DNA of 19,915 bases from Bryobacterales bacterium (GTDB lineage: Bacteria; Acidobacteriota; Terriglobia; Bryobacterales; Bryobacteraceae): NCBI GenBank assembly GCA_003142355.1, contig PLMF01000110.1, positions 14,250-34,164 of the forward strand, given 5' to 3'. The translations under genes were made by a program, and so were the position numbers. The notes under the pieces are model-generated. The model made no database searches. It was not told where the DNA came from and worked only from the letters and a program-made list of their open reading frames with translations. Every line of letters begins with the position of its first letter. Position 1 is the first letter of the stretch. Shown piece by piece: positions 1-7,199 of this stretch.

Positions 1-1595
1 TTGGATTGGTTGTGGTCACGCTGGCCGCGGTCCTGCTGCGACCAGCCAGATTGCGATTGCGATTGCGAATCGGCGTTGCGGGATTCAGACGATTTCGATT
101 GCGCCTGACTCGACGGCTCCGGCGCGCTTACCACTCCCGACGGACGCCAGGCCTCGCTGCGAAAGCCGCCCTGATCGAGATGGTCCACCAGTTCCGGCAA
201 CCCCTGGCGCAGGCCATGCGCCAGGTCGGCATCTCCAGTCCGGACCGCGACGTGGATCTCGCCTTCGTGCTCGACCACCCGAAGTTCTACGCTCTCTTGA
301 TTGGGTTGCTTCACCTGTACCGAAAGGTCCTTCAGCGGCGTCGCCGTCTTGGGTGCGCCTTCTTCGGCGCGGAGGGGTGTGGCCTCCAGGCGCTCCGTTG
401 GGCGGCTGGCCGTGTCGGCGGCGGGTTGCGGCCCGCCGCGCGAAGAGCTTTCACTGAGCACCCAGGCGCCCGCGCGGGATGTCTCGGTGCGGAGGGTGGC
501 TGCCGGTGGCGCGTCCGCCAGGTCAACCCGCCGGAACTCCTTGGCGGGCGCGCTCTGACCGCTGGCAGCCACGCTGCTCTGCGCCTTCACTCTGATGGCG
601 ACTGCCAGGTCCGCGGGGGCTGGTCCCGCCTCGCTTTGTGTCCCCGCCTCGGCGTTTACAGCCCGCGGGTCCGGACCACTCACCGTCTGCCCGGGTTTCT
701 CCGGAGTGGAACTCCGATCCCCCGGGGGCGAGATGCCGGTATCCAACGGCGCAGCCTGAACTAACGTTAGATGAGCAATGGTGGCGGCCGCCTGCGCCCC
801 CGCCCGACTGGCAGTGACTTCTGGCGCCGCGGCGGCGCTGTTGGATGCGTCCGACGCCGGGCTTTCGGATCCATCCTTCATGATTAAGGAGAACCTGCTC
901 GAGACTGGCGGCGGCTGCGGTGGACGCGGCTGGAGCGAGATGGCCGCCGGGGCGCCTCGGTCCGAATTGCCGGCTTCTTTCTTCCCGGCTGAAGATTGAA
1001 CCCCGTCCGAGGCAGGCGCACCGCCACCGGACGATTTGCCGCCACTCGCAGCGGGCGCGGCCGATTCATGGAGATCCCGGACTTGATTCGGAAATACCGC
1101 CTGTCCGAGCCAGGCAACCAGAGGCACATTGGAGATGAGGGCATTTGGATCAGCCCCCGGGCTGGCGTTCTCTCCCACGCCACTCTCGACGCTCCCGGTG
1201 GGACGATCCCCCTGGAGGGCGCCGGACGCCCTCGTCCGGCTGGGGATCGCCGATGGGCCGAGCTTGCCGGAACCCGGCAGGACGCTGGCAGAGGCGGCCA
1301 GTCCCGCTGTTGCGATCGCCTGCGCCGGTATGGCCAGGGCCTCGGTGGTGGAAGTACTCGGGCGCGCCGAGCAGGTTGCAGCCTTCACGAAACGGCCCGT
1401 CAAGCGAACGCTGTCGGAATCCGCGCCGCCGGATGATTTGCCTCCACCTTCGGCGGATGCCGCCGACTTCTGAAAATCCTGAAACTGCTTCGCAAATCCC
1501 GGCTGGCCAATGACAACCGACGGATCGGACGAAGAAACCACCGGCAATGCGGAAACCGGGCCACTCGGAGCGGTAACCGGGGTGGTGGAAGTCAC
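1..1595 (-). CDS. fliK: Flagellar hook-length control protein FliK-like, C-terminus beyond window
   Basis: FliK is the secreted ruler that sets hook length and switches the flagellar export apparatus to late substrates. The minus frame whose codons start at plus positions divisible by 3 is open from the stop at 1614-1616 to the left edge, about 531 codons. The first 400 or so residues are low-complexity (Ala, Ser, Gly, Pro), as in FliK. Around plus positions 180-340 it becomes folded and matches the FliK C-terminal domain: PLKDLSVQVKQP, then VELRVVEHEGEIHVAVRTG, then LRQGLPELVDHLDQGGF. The end is hydrophilic with an SQSQSQ run from a hexamer repeat. The GTG at 1593-1595 is the first possible start after the stop but has no clear ribosome site; GTG 1539-1541 is an alternative. 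It diverges from the flgF operon. The family is quite sure, the start is not. Confidence 0.85.
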   Translation of the reverse strand, partial: MTSTTPVTAPSGPVSALPVVSSSDPSVVIGQPGFAKQFQDFQKSAASAEGGGKSSGGADSDSVRLTGRFVKAATCSARPSTSTTEALAIPAQAIATAGLAASASVLPGSGKLGPSAIPSRTRASGALQGDRPTGSVESGVGENASPGADPNALISNVPLVAWLGQAVFPNQVRDLHESAAPAASGGKSSGGGAPASDGVQSSAGKKEAGNSDRGAPAAISLQPRPPQPPPVSSRFSLIMKDGSESPASDASNSAAAAPEVTASRAGAQAAATIAHLTLVQAAPLDTGISPPGDRSSTPEKPGQTVSGPDPRAVNAEAGTQSEAGPAPADLAVAIRVKAQSSVAASGQSAPAKEFRRVDLADAPPAATLRTETSRAGAWVLSESSSRGGPQPAADTASRPTERLEATPLRAEEGAPKTATPLKDLSVQVKQPNQESVELRVVEHEGEIHVAVRTGDADLAHGLRQGLPELVDHLDQGGFRSEAWRPSGVVSAPEPSSQAQSKSSESRNADSQSQSQSGWSQQDRGQRDHNQS

Positions 1596-1693
1596 GGAGC
1601 CCGGAAATGCAGATCAGGAGCCAAACAACAGACCGTGTTCTTTCAATGGGATAAAGTGCGGCGGCGGGTGTTGGAGTTTTGACAGTTCACTCC

Positions 1694-1735
1694 CTTCGTC
1701 AATATCTTGACGAAGAAAGGGTCCTTCCACCCTTT
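1694..1735. repeat. Two adjacent perfect hairpins between divergent flagellar genes
   Basis: The first is CTTCGTCAA (1694-1702), loop TATC, TTGACGAAG (1707-1715). The second follows at once: AAAGGGT (1716-1722), loop CCTTCC, ACCCTTT (1729-1735). They may be operators, or a terminator or attenuator ahead of flgF. The sequence alone does not decide. Confidence 0.5.
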
Positions 1736-1784
1736 ATATCGGCGGAATTCCCGGCATTTCTTGAGTATTTTCGCGGAGTTTCTT

Positions 1785-1800
1785 AGGCCCCATACTTGCA
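1785..1800 (+). promoter_or_regulatory. Sigma-54-like -24/-12 promoter of the flgF operon
   Basis: AGGCCC (1785-1790), five bases, TTGCA (1796-1800). This fits the RpoN consensus TGGCAC-N5-TTGCA with the invariant GG (1786-1787) and GC (1798-1799) exactly 12 bases apart. Transcription would start near 1811, about 10 bases before the flgF ATG, so the leader would be very short, which agrees with the lack of a Shine-Dalgarno site. Sigma-54 control of rod and hook genes is known in many flagellated bacteria. The assignment is an inference from one site. Confidence 0.5.
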
Positions 1801-1820
1801 ATGCTGCTTGCGGCGTACCT

Positions 1821-2555
1821 ATGGACCCGCTCACCATTGCGGCCGCGAGTGGATTGCGATCCCGGATGGAATCGCTGTCGCTGCTGGCCAACAATCTGGC
1901 CAACGCGGCCACCAGCGGATACAAGAGCGACAGCGAGTTCTACGGGCTGTATGCGTCTCCGGATGCGGACTCGTCGAGCGAAGCCTCGACGCTGCCGACC
2001 ATCGAGCGCCAGTGGACGGATTTCTCGCAAGGCACGCTGCAACCCACGGGCAACCCACTGGACGTGGCGCTTTCCGGCCCCGGCTTCCTGACCGTCGCCG
2101 GCCCTGGTGGCGACCTGTACACGCGCAACGGCAGCTTGCACGCTGCCCCCACCGGTGACTTGGTGACCAGCGAAGGATTTGCGGTCCGGGGCGTCGGTGG
2201 CGGCGCCATTCATCTGACCTCCGGGGCGTCCGTCGAGATCGCAACCGACGGTACCGTGCGGCAGCAAGGCCACACCCTTGGTCAACTGGCGGTCGTGAAC
2301 TTCAAGTCCACCAATTCCCTGAGAAAGATGAGCGGCACCTGTTTCCAGAACTCCGATTCCAAGAACCCTCCGCTGGCGGCCAGCGATGTCCAGGTGCAGC
2401 AGGGGAAGCTGGAAGGCTCGAATGTGGCGGTGCCGGAAGCCGCCATGCGGTTGGTCGGGGTGATGCGGCAGTTTGAAATGTTGCAGAAAGCAGTATCGCT
2501 GGGCGTGGAGATGGATAGCAAATCGATTCAAGAGGTCGCCCGCGTCGGTTCGTAG
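1821..2555 (+). CDS. flgF: Flagellar basal-body rod protein FlgF
   Basis: FlgF is a proximal-rod subunit of the flagellar axial structure. The 244-residue protein begins MDPLTIAAASGLRSRMESL and continues into LLANNLANAATSGYK, the conserved N-terminal coiled-coil signature of rod/hook proteins. The middle has the NPLDVALSGPGFL and YTRNGSLH motifs of the FlgE/F/G core domain. The C-terminal helix (QGKLEGSNVAVPEAAMRLVG and following residues) matches the family. An upstream in-frame ATG at 1707 would add 38 unrelated residues and run through the promoter region, so 1821 is preferred. There is no clear ribosome site. It is the first gene of the rod/ring operon, 20 bases before the next gene. FlgG-like paralogues are similar, but the order (FlgF then FlgG) supports FlgF. 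Confidence 0.92.
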   Translation: MDPLTIAAASGLRSRMESLSLLANNLANAATSGYKSDSEFYGLYASPDADSSSEASTLPTIERQWTDFSQGTLQPTGNPLDVALSGPGFLTVAGPGGDLYTRNGSLHAAPTGDLVTSEGFAVRGVGGGAIHLTSGASVEIATDGTVRQQGHTLGQLAVVNFKSTNSLRKMSGTCFQNSDSKNPPLAASDVQVQQGKLEGSNVAVPEAAMRLVGVMRQFEMLQKAVSLGVEMDSKSIQEVARVGS

Positions 2556-2575
2556 GCGTCTCGGGAGAGAACGGC

Positions 2576-3265
2576 ATGATTGAAAAAGTTTCGGACAGCG
2601 CCGGCGTTTCACCGGCCACAAATCTAACCCAGAAAGCGGCCAGCACCAAGACTCTTTGCCACACTCCTTTCGGCGATGTAATGGTGGACGAGCTTTCGAC
2701 CCCCAACCTCGCGGGCATATTCGGCGGCCGGTCGGACGCGAAGGGCGCGTCGGCCGTGGCGCAACCGGCGGTGGCGGCCTCCGCGGCGCAGGCCGCGGTG
2801 GTGGCCTCCGTGGCGCAACCGGCGCTGGCGGCCTCCGCAGCGCAGGTCGCCGTGGCCGCCTCCAACGAGCAGGCTGCGGCGGTTGCGTCCATGGCGCAGG
2901 CCGCGGCAGACCCCGATTCTCCGGCGCAGGATGCCGCTCCCACGGCGGAGTCTGTCTTCGGCCCGAATCCCTGGATCGCCAACCCCACGGGAACGTCGGC
3001 GGACGGCAGCACATACGGCTACAACCCTTTGTACTTCGCCACCGCCGCCACGGCCGCCAAGGTGGCCCAGATGGTGGGAGGGAAAGTAGTGGCCAGCGAC
3101 CAGCTCGCCGCCGCCGGCGGCTTCCTGCAGCAACAGCCGAATCAGATGATCGAGCTTGCCGACGGCAGGCTGGTCAACGCGGGGCAGGTGGCTGCCTTCT
3201 ACACCCACGGCTATCCGCAGTCCTACATCGACATGCTAATCCAAAACGAGACTCAAGGAACATAA
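2576..3265 (+). CDS. Uncharacterised flagellar-operon protein with Ala/Gln 9-residue repeats
   Basis: This 229-residue protein sits between flgF and flgG and I do not recognise a named family. Three parts are visible. Residues 1-61 are a polar N-terminus containing TPFGDVMVDEL. Residues 62 to about 111 are tandem 9-residue repeats of the form AQxAxxASx. From about residue 125 comes a folded-looking C-terminal domain with NPWIANPTG, YGYNPLYFATAATA, PNQMIELADGRLVNAG and HGYPQSYIDMLIQNE. There is no signal peptide or membrane segment. GGGAGAG lies 6 bases before the ATG. The gene ends 2 bases before flgG, so it is surely co-transcribed and probably translationally coupled. A role as an exported rod or hook accessory protein, or an assembly factor, is a guess from position only. 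I recall similar C-terminal sequences in acidobacterial hypothetical proteins. Confidence 0.8.
   Translation: MIEKVSDSAGVSPATNLTQKAASTKTLCHTPFGDVMVDELSTPNLAGIFGGRSDAKGASAVAQPAVAASAAQAAVVASVAQPALAASAAQVAVAASNEQAAAVASMAQAAADPDSPAQDAAPTAESVFGPNPWIANPTGTSADGSTYGYNPLYFATAATAAKVAQMVGGKVVASDQLAAAGGFLQQQPNQMIELADGRLVNAGQVAAFYTHGYPQSYIDMLIQNETQGT
2759..2908 (+). repeat. 27-bp in-frame tandem repeat, about 5.5 copies
   Basis: Five 27-bp units (2759-2893) plus a partial sixth encode AQPAVAASA, AQAAVVASV, AQPALAASA, AQVAVAASN, EQAAAVASM and AQAAA. The units are diverged, so the repeat is old, but a length change by slippage would stay in frame. The protein segment is probably a helical or flexible linker. 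Confidence 0.85.
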
Positions 3266-3267
3266 CT

Positions 3268-4059
3268 ATGATCCGCGCTCTCTATAGCGCCGCCAGCGGG
3301 ATGACGGCTCAGCAGCTCAATGTCGACAACATCGCCAACAACCTGGCCAACGCCAGCACGACCGGTTACAAGATGCGCCGAGCGCAATTCCAGGACCTGC
3401 TCTATCAGAGCATGTCGCAACCCGGCGCTTCCGCTGGGCAGCAGACCACGGTGCCCACCGGTTTGCAGCTCGGGCTGGGCACGCGCGCCGCGTCCAACGA
3501 GATCATCTTCACGCAGGGCAGCTTCTCCCAGACGGATAACCCTCTCGATGTGGTGATCCAGGGGAATGGGTTCTTTCAGGTGCGGCGCGCCACGGGAGAG
3601 ATTGCCTATACGCGCTCCGGCACCTTCCAGCTCGATAAGACGGGCAATCTGGTGACCTCCGATGGCGACCCCATCGAGCCCGCCATCACCATCCCCTCCG
3701 CCGCCCAGTCCATCACCATCGCAACCGACGGCACGGTCAGTTACGTTCTGCCCGGACAGACCTCGGCACAACGCGCCGGGCAGATCCAAATTGCGGGATT
3801 TCAGAACCCGGCAGGGTTGAACAGTTTGGGCCGCAATCTGTACCTGCCAACCGATGCATCCGGAGAACCGATCGTGGCGAATCCCGGCGGGCAGGAGGGC
3901 TTGGGTACGCTGCTACAGGGCTACCAGGAGCAGTCCAACGTCAGCATTGTGGAGGAGTTCATTAACCTGATCGTGGCGCAGCGCGCCTATGAGGCCAATT
4001 CCAAGGTGGTCAAGGCCGCGGACGAAATGTATCAGCAGGTGAACAATCTCAAGCAATGA
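3268..4059 (+). CDS. flgG: Flagellar distal-rod protein FlgG
   Basis: FlgG forms the distal rod of the flagellar basal body, crossing the periplasm through the P and L rings. The 263-residue product is close to the usual FlgG length. It starts MIRALYSAASGMTAQQL and continues with the canonical NIANNLANASTTGYK motif. The FlgG core shows NPLDVVIQGNGFFQV, AYTRSGTFQLD and ITIATDGTVSY. The end is the conserved EEFINLIVAQRAYEANSKV followed by a helix with MYQQVNNLKQ. The frame is open far upstream (to 2656), but the ATG at 3268 with GGAA 7 bases before it gives the exact FlgG N-terminus. It overlaps flgA by four bases (ATGA), which suggests translational coupling. Confidence 0.97.
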   Translation: MIRALYSAASGMTAQQLNVDNIANNLANASTTGYKMRRAQFQDLLYQSMSQPGASAGQQTTVPTGLQLGLGTRAASNEIIFTQGSFSQTDNPLDVVIQGNGFFQVRRATGEIAYTRSGTFQLDKTGNLVTSDGDPIEPAITIPSAAQSITIATDGTVSYVLPGQTSAQRAGQIQIAGFQNPAGLNSLGRNLYLPTDASGEPIVANPGGQEGLGTLLQGYQEQSNVSIVEEFINLIVAQRAYEANSKVVKAADEMYQQVNNLKQ

Positions 4060-4976
4060 TTCTTCGGTTATGCATCGTGCTGCTGTGGTTTGCGTGCTTC
4101 GCTCCCGCGCAAACCCCGAAGTGCGTGGAGGTGGAGGGGGACCGCATCCTGGCGCGTGACTTCGCGGTTTCCCTCCCGGGGTTTGGGCAACTTTCGCCGG
4201 AGACGCCGCTGGCCCCGGCTCCTCTGCCTGGAGTGCGCCGGTTCTTCCGCGCCTTTGAGCTGGTGGCGCTGGCGCAGCGCTATTCCGTGAAGATCGATCC
4301 GGACGTGGGTCTGTGCTTCGAGCGGCAAGCGGAGATGCTCGACCGAGGCCGGGTTTTGGAAGCCATGCGGCTGGCGCTTCCGCTCCCTGGTCTCGAAATC
4401 GAAATCGTGGAAACCAGCCTCTATCCGGTTCCGCGGGGCCGGCTCGAGTTTCGCCGCGAGAGTCTCGGAACTCCAGCATCGCCCTCGGCGCACCAGGCGG
4501 TCGAATGGCGCGGCAACGTAATCTACGGCGACAACCGGCGTTTTGGGGTTTGGGCGCGGGTTCTGCTATCGGCCCCCATGCCCCGTGTGGTGGCGGCCGA
4601 AGCTCTCCAGAAGGGACAGGCGATCGGCGCCGGCCAGGTCCGCGTGGAAACGGCCGGCCGTTTTCCGATTGCGGGTGATGTGGCCCAGACCATTGACCAG
4701 GTTGTCGGACGAGCGCCCATGCGGGTTGTCGCCCCAGGGACGGAAATCCACCTGGCACAGCTCATGCTGCCGCCCGATGTGAACCGCGGGGAGATGGTCG
4801 AGGTGGAGGTGCGCAGCGGGGCGGCCCATCTGGCCTTCACCGGGAAGGCGGAATCCGGCGGCCGCAGCGGCGACACCGTCGTCATTCGCAACCTCTCCAG
4901 CAATAAGGTGTTTCAGGCGCGCATCGAAGGGAAGGGCAAAGCCTTTCTGGATGCCGGCCGCACCCCTGGGAACTGA
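4056..4976 (+). CDS. flgA: Flagellar P-ring assembly chaperone FlgA
   Basis: FlgA is the periplasmic chaperone needed to polymerise FlgI into the P ring. The 306-residue protein starts with a signal peptide (MILRLCIVLLWFACFAPAQ, cleavage near residue 19). A long family-variable N-terminal half follows. From about residue 172 comes the SAF-type domain (VVAAEALQKGQAIGAGQVRVE), then the C-terminal FlgA domain with VGRAPMRVVAPGTEI, RGEMVEVEVRSGAAHLAFTG and the typical ending GDTVVIRNLSSNKVFQARI. The start codon overlaps the flgG stop. It sits directly before flgH and flgI, the genes of the rings it helps to build. Confidence 0.93.
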   Translation: MILRLCIVLLWFACFAPAQTPKCVEVEGDRILARDFAVSLPGFGQLSPETPLAPAPLPGVRRFFRAFELVALAQRYSVKIDPDVGLCFERQAEMLDRGRVLEAMRLALPLPGLEIEIVETSLYPVPRGRLEFRRESLGTPASPSAHQAVEWRGNVIYGDNRRFGVWARVLLSAPMPRVVAAEALQKGQAIGAGQVRVETAGRFPIAGDVAQTIDQVVGRAPMRVVAPGTEIHLAQLMLPPDVNRGEMVEVEVRSGAAHLAFTGKAESGGRSGDTVVIRNLSSNKVFQARIEGKGKAFLDAGRTPGN

Positions 4977-4977
4977 A

Positions 4978-5688
4978 ATGTGCTCACCCAACAAATTCCT
5001 CGCCTGGCTCCTGATCCTGTGCGCATCGGGAGCGTCGGCGGCTGCCGACAAGAAAGCCAAGAAGCCCTCCGAGCCGAGTGCCCTCGACCGGTATATCCAG
5101 GAGGCGCTGGCTCACCCCAGTTCGCCGCCCGCGCAGCCCTCACCGGGATCCCTCTGGTCGCCGGCATCGCGGCTGGTCGAATTGGGGAGCGATGTGCGCG
5201 CCAGCCAGGTGGATGACCTCATCACGATTGTGGTGGTGGAGAGCGCCTCCGCCGTGGTGCAGGGCGCCACCAAAACCCAGCGCACATCCGCCCTCAGCAG
5301 CTCGGTAACCTCTCTGGCCGGAAAGAAGAGCCTCAACGGTGCACTCGCGAATCTCGCCGGCGCCAACACCGCGTCTTCACTGGACGGGCAAGGCACCACC
5401 AGCCGCTCCGCCACGCTGAACACGACGCTGAGCGCGCGCGTCACTCACGTGTTGCCGAATGGCTACCTGGTGGTCGAGGGCAACAAGGAGGTGGTGGTGA
5501 ACTCGGAACACCAGATGGTCACGGTTCGCGGCGTGGTCCGCCCGGCGGACCTGGCCACCAACAACTCCATCCAATCCGACCAGATCGCCCAGATGGAGAT
5601 CAAAGTCGATGGCAAAGGCGTAGTCAATGACGCCGTGCGCCGTCCCTTCATCCTGTGGCGCCTGATTATGGGATTGCTTCCTTTTTGA
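4978..5688 (+). CDS. flgH: Flagellar L-ring protein FlgH
   Basis: FlgH forms the outer-membrane L ring of the flagellar basal body. The 236-residue product has a signal peptide ending near residue 22 (LLILCASGASAA). The C-terminal two thirds match FlgH: VDDLITIVVVESASAVVQGA, THVLPNGYLVVEGNKEVVVN, VRGVVRPADLATNNSIQSDQ, and an end with LWRLIMGLLPF. Many FlgH proteins are lipoproteins. Here the Cys at position 15 follows LLIL, a poor lipobox, so lipidation is doubtful. An in-frame ATG at 4951 would overlap flgA. The ATG at 4978, one base after the flgA stop and preceded by GGGA, gives a proper signal peptide and is preferred. Confidence 0.93.
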   Translation: MCSPNKFLAWLLILCASGASAAADKKAKKPSEPSALDRYIQEALAHPSSPPAQPSPGSLWSPASRLVELGSDVRASQVDDLITIVVVESASAVVQGATKTQRTSALSSSVTSLAGKKSLNGALANLAGANTASSLDGQGTTSRSATLNTTLSARVTHVLPNGYLVVEGNKEVVVNSEHQMVTVRGVVRPADLATNNSIQSDQIAQMEIKVDGKGVVNDAVRRPFILWRLIMGLLPF

Positions 5689-5697
5689 GGGGACACT

Positions 5698-6789
5698 ATG
5701 AAACGGATCCTGGCTATTTCGGTTTTACTGGCCTGGCATTACGGGAGCGATGCGGCTGCGGCTACCCGCCTGAAAGAGCTAGTGGCCTTGGAAGGGGTTC
5801 GCGACAACCAGCTCATGGGATATGGCCTGATGGTGGGGCTGAATGGCACCGGCGACCGGCGGCAAACCGTACTTTCCGCGCAGAGTTTGACGAATCTGTT
5901 GGAACGCATGGGGCTGACCGTGTCTCCTACCGCGATTCAGGTCAAAAACACCGCCGCGGTCATGGTCACGGCAACCCTGCCTCCCTATGCTCAGCCCGGA
6001 TCGCGAATCGACGTCACCGTGGCGGCCATCGGCGACTGTTCCAGCCTGCAAGGCGGCATCCTGCTGATGACCGGTCTGAGGGCTCCGGACAATCAGGTCT
6101 ACGCGGTGGCCCAAGGGCCTGCCGTTCTCGGCGGTTACGTCGCGGGCAACGGCGGCAACAGCCAGGTGGTCAACCATCCTACCGTGGGAAGGCTGCCCGG
6201 CGGCGCCATCGTCGAACGGGCCGCCCCCACTCTCAAGATCGGGAAAGACCTCCGTCTGCAATTGCGGCAGGCTGATTTCACCACGGCCGCTCGCATTGCC
6301 GAGGCTCTGAACAAGCGGTTTGGCGACGTGGCACACGCCGAAAGCTCGGCCGTGGTGGCGGTGGGATTACCGGCGGAATTTCTGAAGAACCCAACCGAGT
6401 TCGTGGCCGAGCTGGAACGGCTCACCGTGGAGACCGACCGCGCCGAGCGGATCGTTGTCAATGAGCGCACGGGCACCATCGTCATGGGGAAGGACGTTCA
6501 CATCTCGCCGGTGGCCATTATGCAGGGCACCCTCTCGGTGGAGATTCAGACTGAGTCCAAGGTGTCGCAACCCAACGCCATGTCGACCGGGACCACCCAA
6601 GTGACGCCGCAAGTGACGACGACGGTCAAGGAGCAGGCCGCCCGCAACCTGATTCTGAAAGAGGGCGCCACCGTGGAAGAACTGGTTCGGGCGCTGAGTG
6701 CCATCGGCTCGACGCCGCGAGACATTATTGCGATTCTCCAAAACCTCAAGAGCGCTGGCGCTCTGGAGGCGGAATTGGAAGTGATCTAG
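5698..6789 (+). CDS. flgI: Flagellar P-ring protein FlgI
   Basis: FlgI polymerises in the periplasm into the P ring around the rod, with FlgA as its chaperone. The 363-residue protein has the usual length and a cleavable signal peptide (to about residue 21). Family landmarks are clear: LKELVALEGVRDNQLMGYGL, VGLNGTGD, the LTNLLERMGL and VKNTAAVMVTATLP segment, GSRIDVTVAAIGDCSSLQGG, NERTGTIVMGKDVHISPVA, and the end VEELVRALSAIGSTPRDII. A strong ribosome site (GAGGGG) lies 5 bases before the ATG. It is 9 bases after flgH and 11 bases before flgJ. Confidence 0.97.
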   Translation: MKRILAISVLLAWHYGSDAAAATRLKELVALEGVRDNQLMGYGLMVGLNGTGDRRQTVLSAQSLTNLLERMGLTVSPTAIQVKNTAAVMVTATLPPYAQPGSRIDVTVAAIGDCSSLQGGILLMTGLRAPDNQVYAVAQGPAVLGGYVAGNGGNSQVVNHPTVGRLPGGAIVERAAPTLKIGKDLRLQLRQADFTTAARIAEALNKRFGDVAHAESSAVVAVGLPAEFLKNPTEFVAELERLTVETDRAERIVVNERTGTIVMGKDVHISPVAIMQGTLSVEIQTESKVSQPNAMSTGTTQVTPQVTTTVKEQAARNLILKEGATVEELVRALSAIGSTPRDIIAILQNLKSAGALEAELEVI

Positions 6790-6800
6790 GAGACTCGACT

Positions 6801-7097
6801 ATGATTCCACCTGTCTCAAACGCGGCCCCGGGTACGCTCGCCGCATCGGCGAATCCCACCCACGACGCCGGCAAAATCAAAGACGCCGCCCGCCAGTTCG
6901 AAGCGTTGCTCATCGGCCAGATGCTGAAATCGATGCGGGATTCCGAAGGCGGCTGGCTGGGAACGGGCGATGATGAGGCTTCGTCTTCCGCCATGGAGTA
7001 CGCCCAGGAAATGTTCGCCCAGTCGCTTTCCGCCAACGGTGGCCTGGGCATGGCCAGCCTGGTGATGAAGGGCCTCAAGCCTCCCGATGGGCCCTAG
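6801..7097 (+). CDS. flgJ: Rod-binding (rod cap) protein FlgJ, N-terminal domain only
   Basis: The 98-residue product matches only the N-terminal rod-binding domain of FlgJ: KDAARQFEALLIGQMLKSMR (residues 27-46), then a helix with AMEYAQEMFAQSLSANGGLG. In enterobacteria FlgJ is about 310 residues and carries a C-terminal glucosaminidase domain that opens the peptidoglycan. That domain is absent here, as in many other phyla. AGGAG lies 8 bases before the ATG. This is the last gene of the operon. Its TAG stop (7095-7097) lies inside the left arm of the 107-bp inverted repeat. Confidence 0.9.
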   Translation: MIPPVSNAAPGTLAASANPTHDAGKIKDAARQFEALLIGQMLKSMRDSEGGWLGTGDDEASSSAMEYAQEMFAQSLSANGGLGMASLVMKGLKPPDGP

Positions 7098-7199
7098 CAC
7101 CGCAAAATCCGGTGACAGACACCAGCGTCCACGCGGCGCAAGAAACCGCGCCTTGGGACGCGTGTGTCAGTCACCGAATTTTGCTGTCGCGGTGCTAGG
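7093..7199. repeat. 107-bp imperfect inverted repeat (REP-like, likely bidirectional terminator)
   Basis: The outer arms CCTAGCACCGC (7093-7103) and GCGGTGCTAGG (7189-7199) are perfect complements. Inside, AAAATCCGGTGACAGACAC (7104-7122) pairs imperfectly with its counterpart near 7162-7183 (a 6-base offset and a few mismatches). The centre has GGCGC (7135-7139), loop AAGAAACC, GCGCC (7148-7152). The GGTGACAGACACC type of core is one I recall from dispersed intergenic repeats linked to REP-associated transposases, but copy number cannot be judged here. The element lies between convergent flgJ and fliS and can fold on either strand. Confidence 0.75.

Larger units (their letters stand above)
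1596..1820. other. Divergent fliK/flgF intergenic region
   Basis: About 225 bases separate the FliK-like gene from flgF. They contain no convincing gene. They do contain two adjacent hairpins and a sigma-54-like promoter, annotated separately. A sigma-70-like pair is also visible on the plus strand: TTGACA at 1679-1684 and TATCTT at 1703-1708, an 18-base spacer. That -10 overlaps the first hairpin. Confidence 0.6.

Noticed and set aside
45..75. Hexamer repeat (GATTGC units) near the left edge, as a regulatory or CRISPR-like repeat
   Set aside because: It codes for SQSQSQ in the low-complexity end of the FliK-like protein; too short and no spacers.
6..764. Long plus-strand open frame at the left edge
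   Set aside because: It is antisense to the FliK-like gene. Its translation is Arg-rich and without motifs, while the minus strand encodes the recognisable FliK C-terminal domain.
1734..3014. 426-codon minus-strand open frame across flgF and the next gene
   Set aside because: Pro/Arg-rich shadow of GC-rich coding DNA, opposite to clear FlgF motifs.
2656..3267. Upstream extension of the flgG frame
   Set aside because: The extension has no rod-protein features and overlaps the preceding gene in another frame; FlgG homology begins exactly at 3268.
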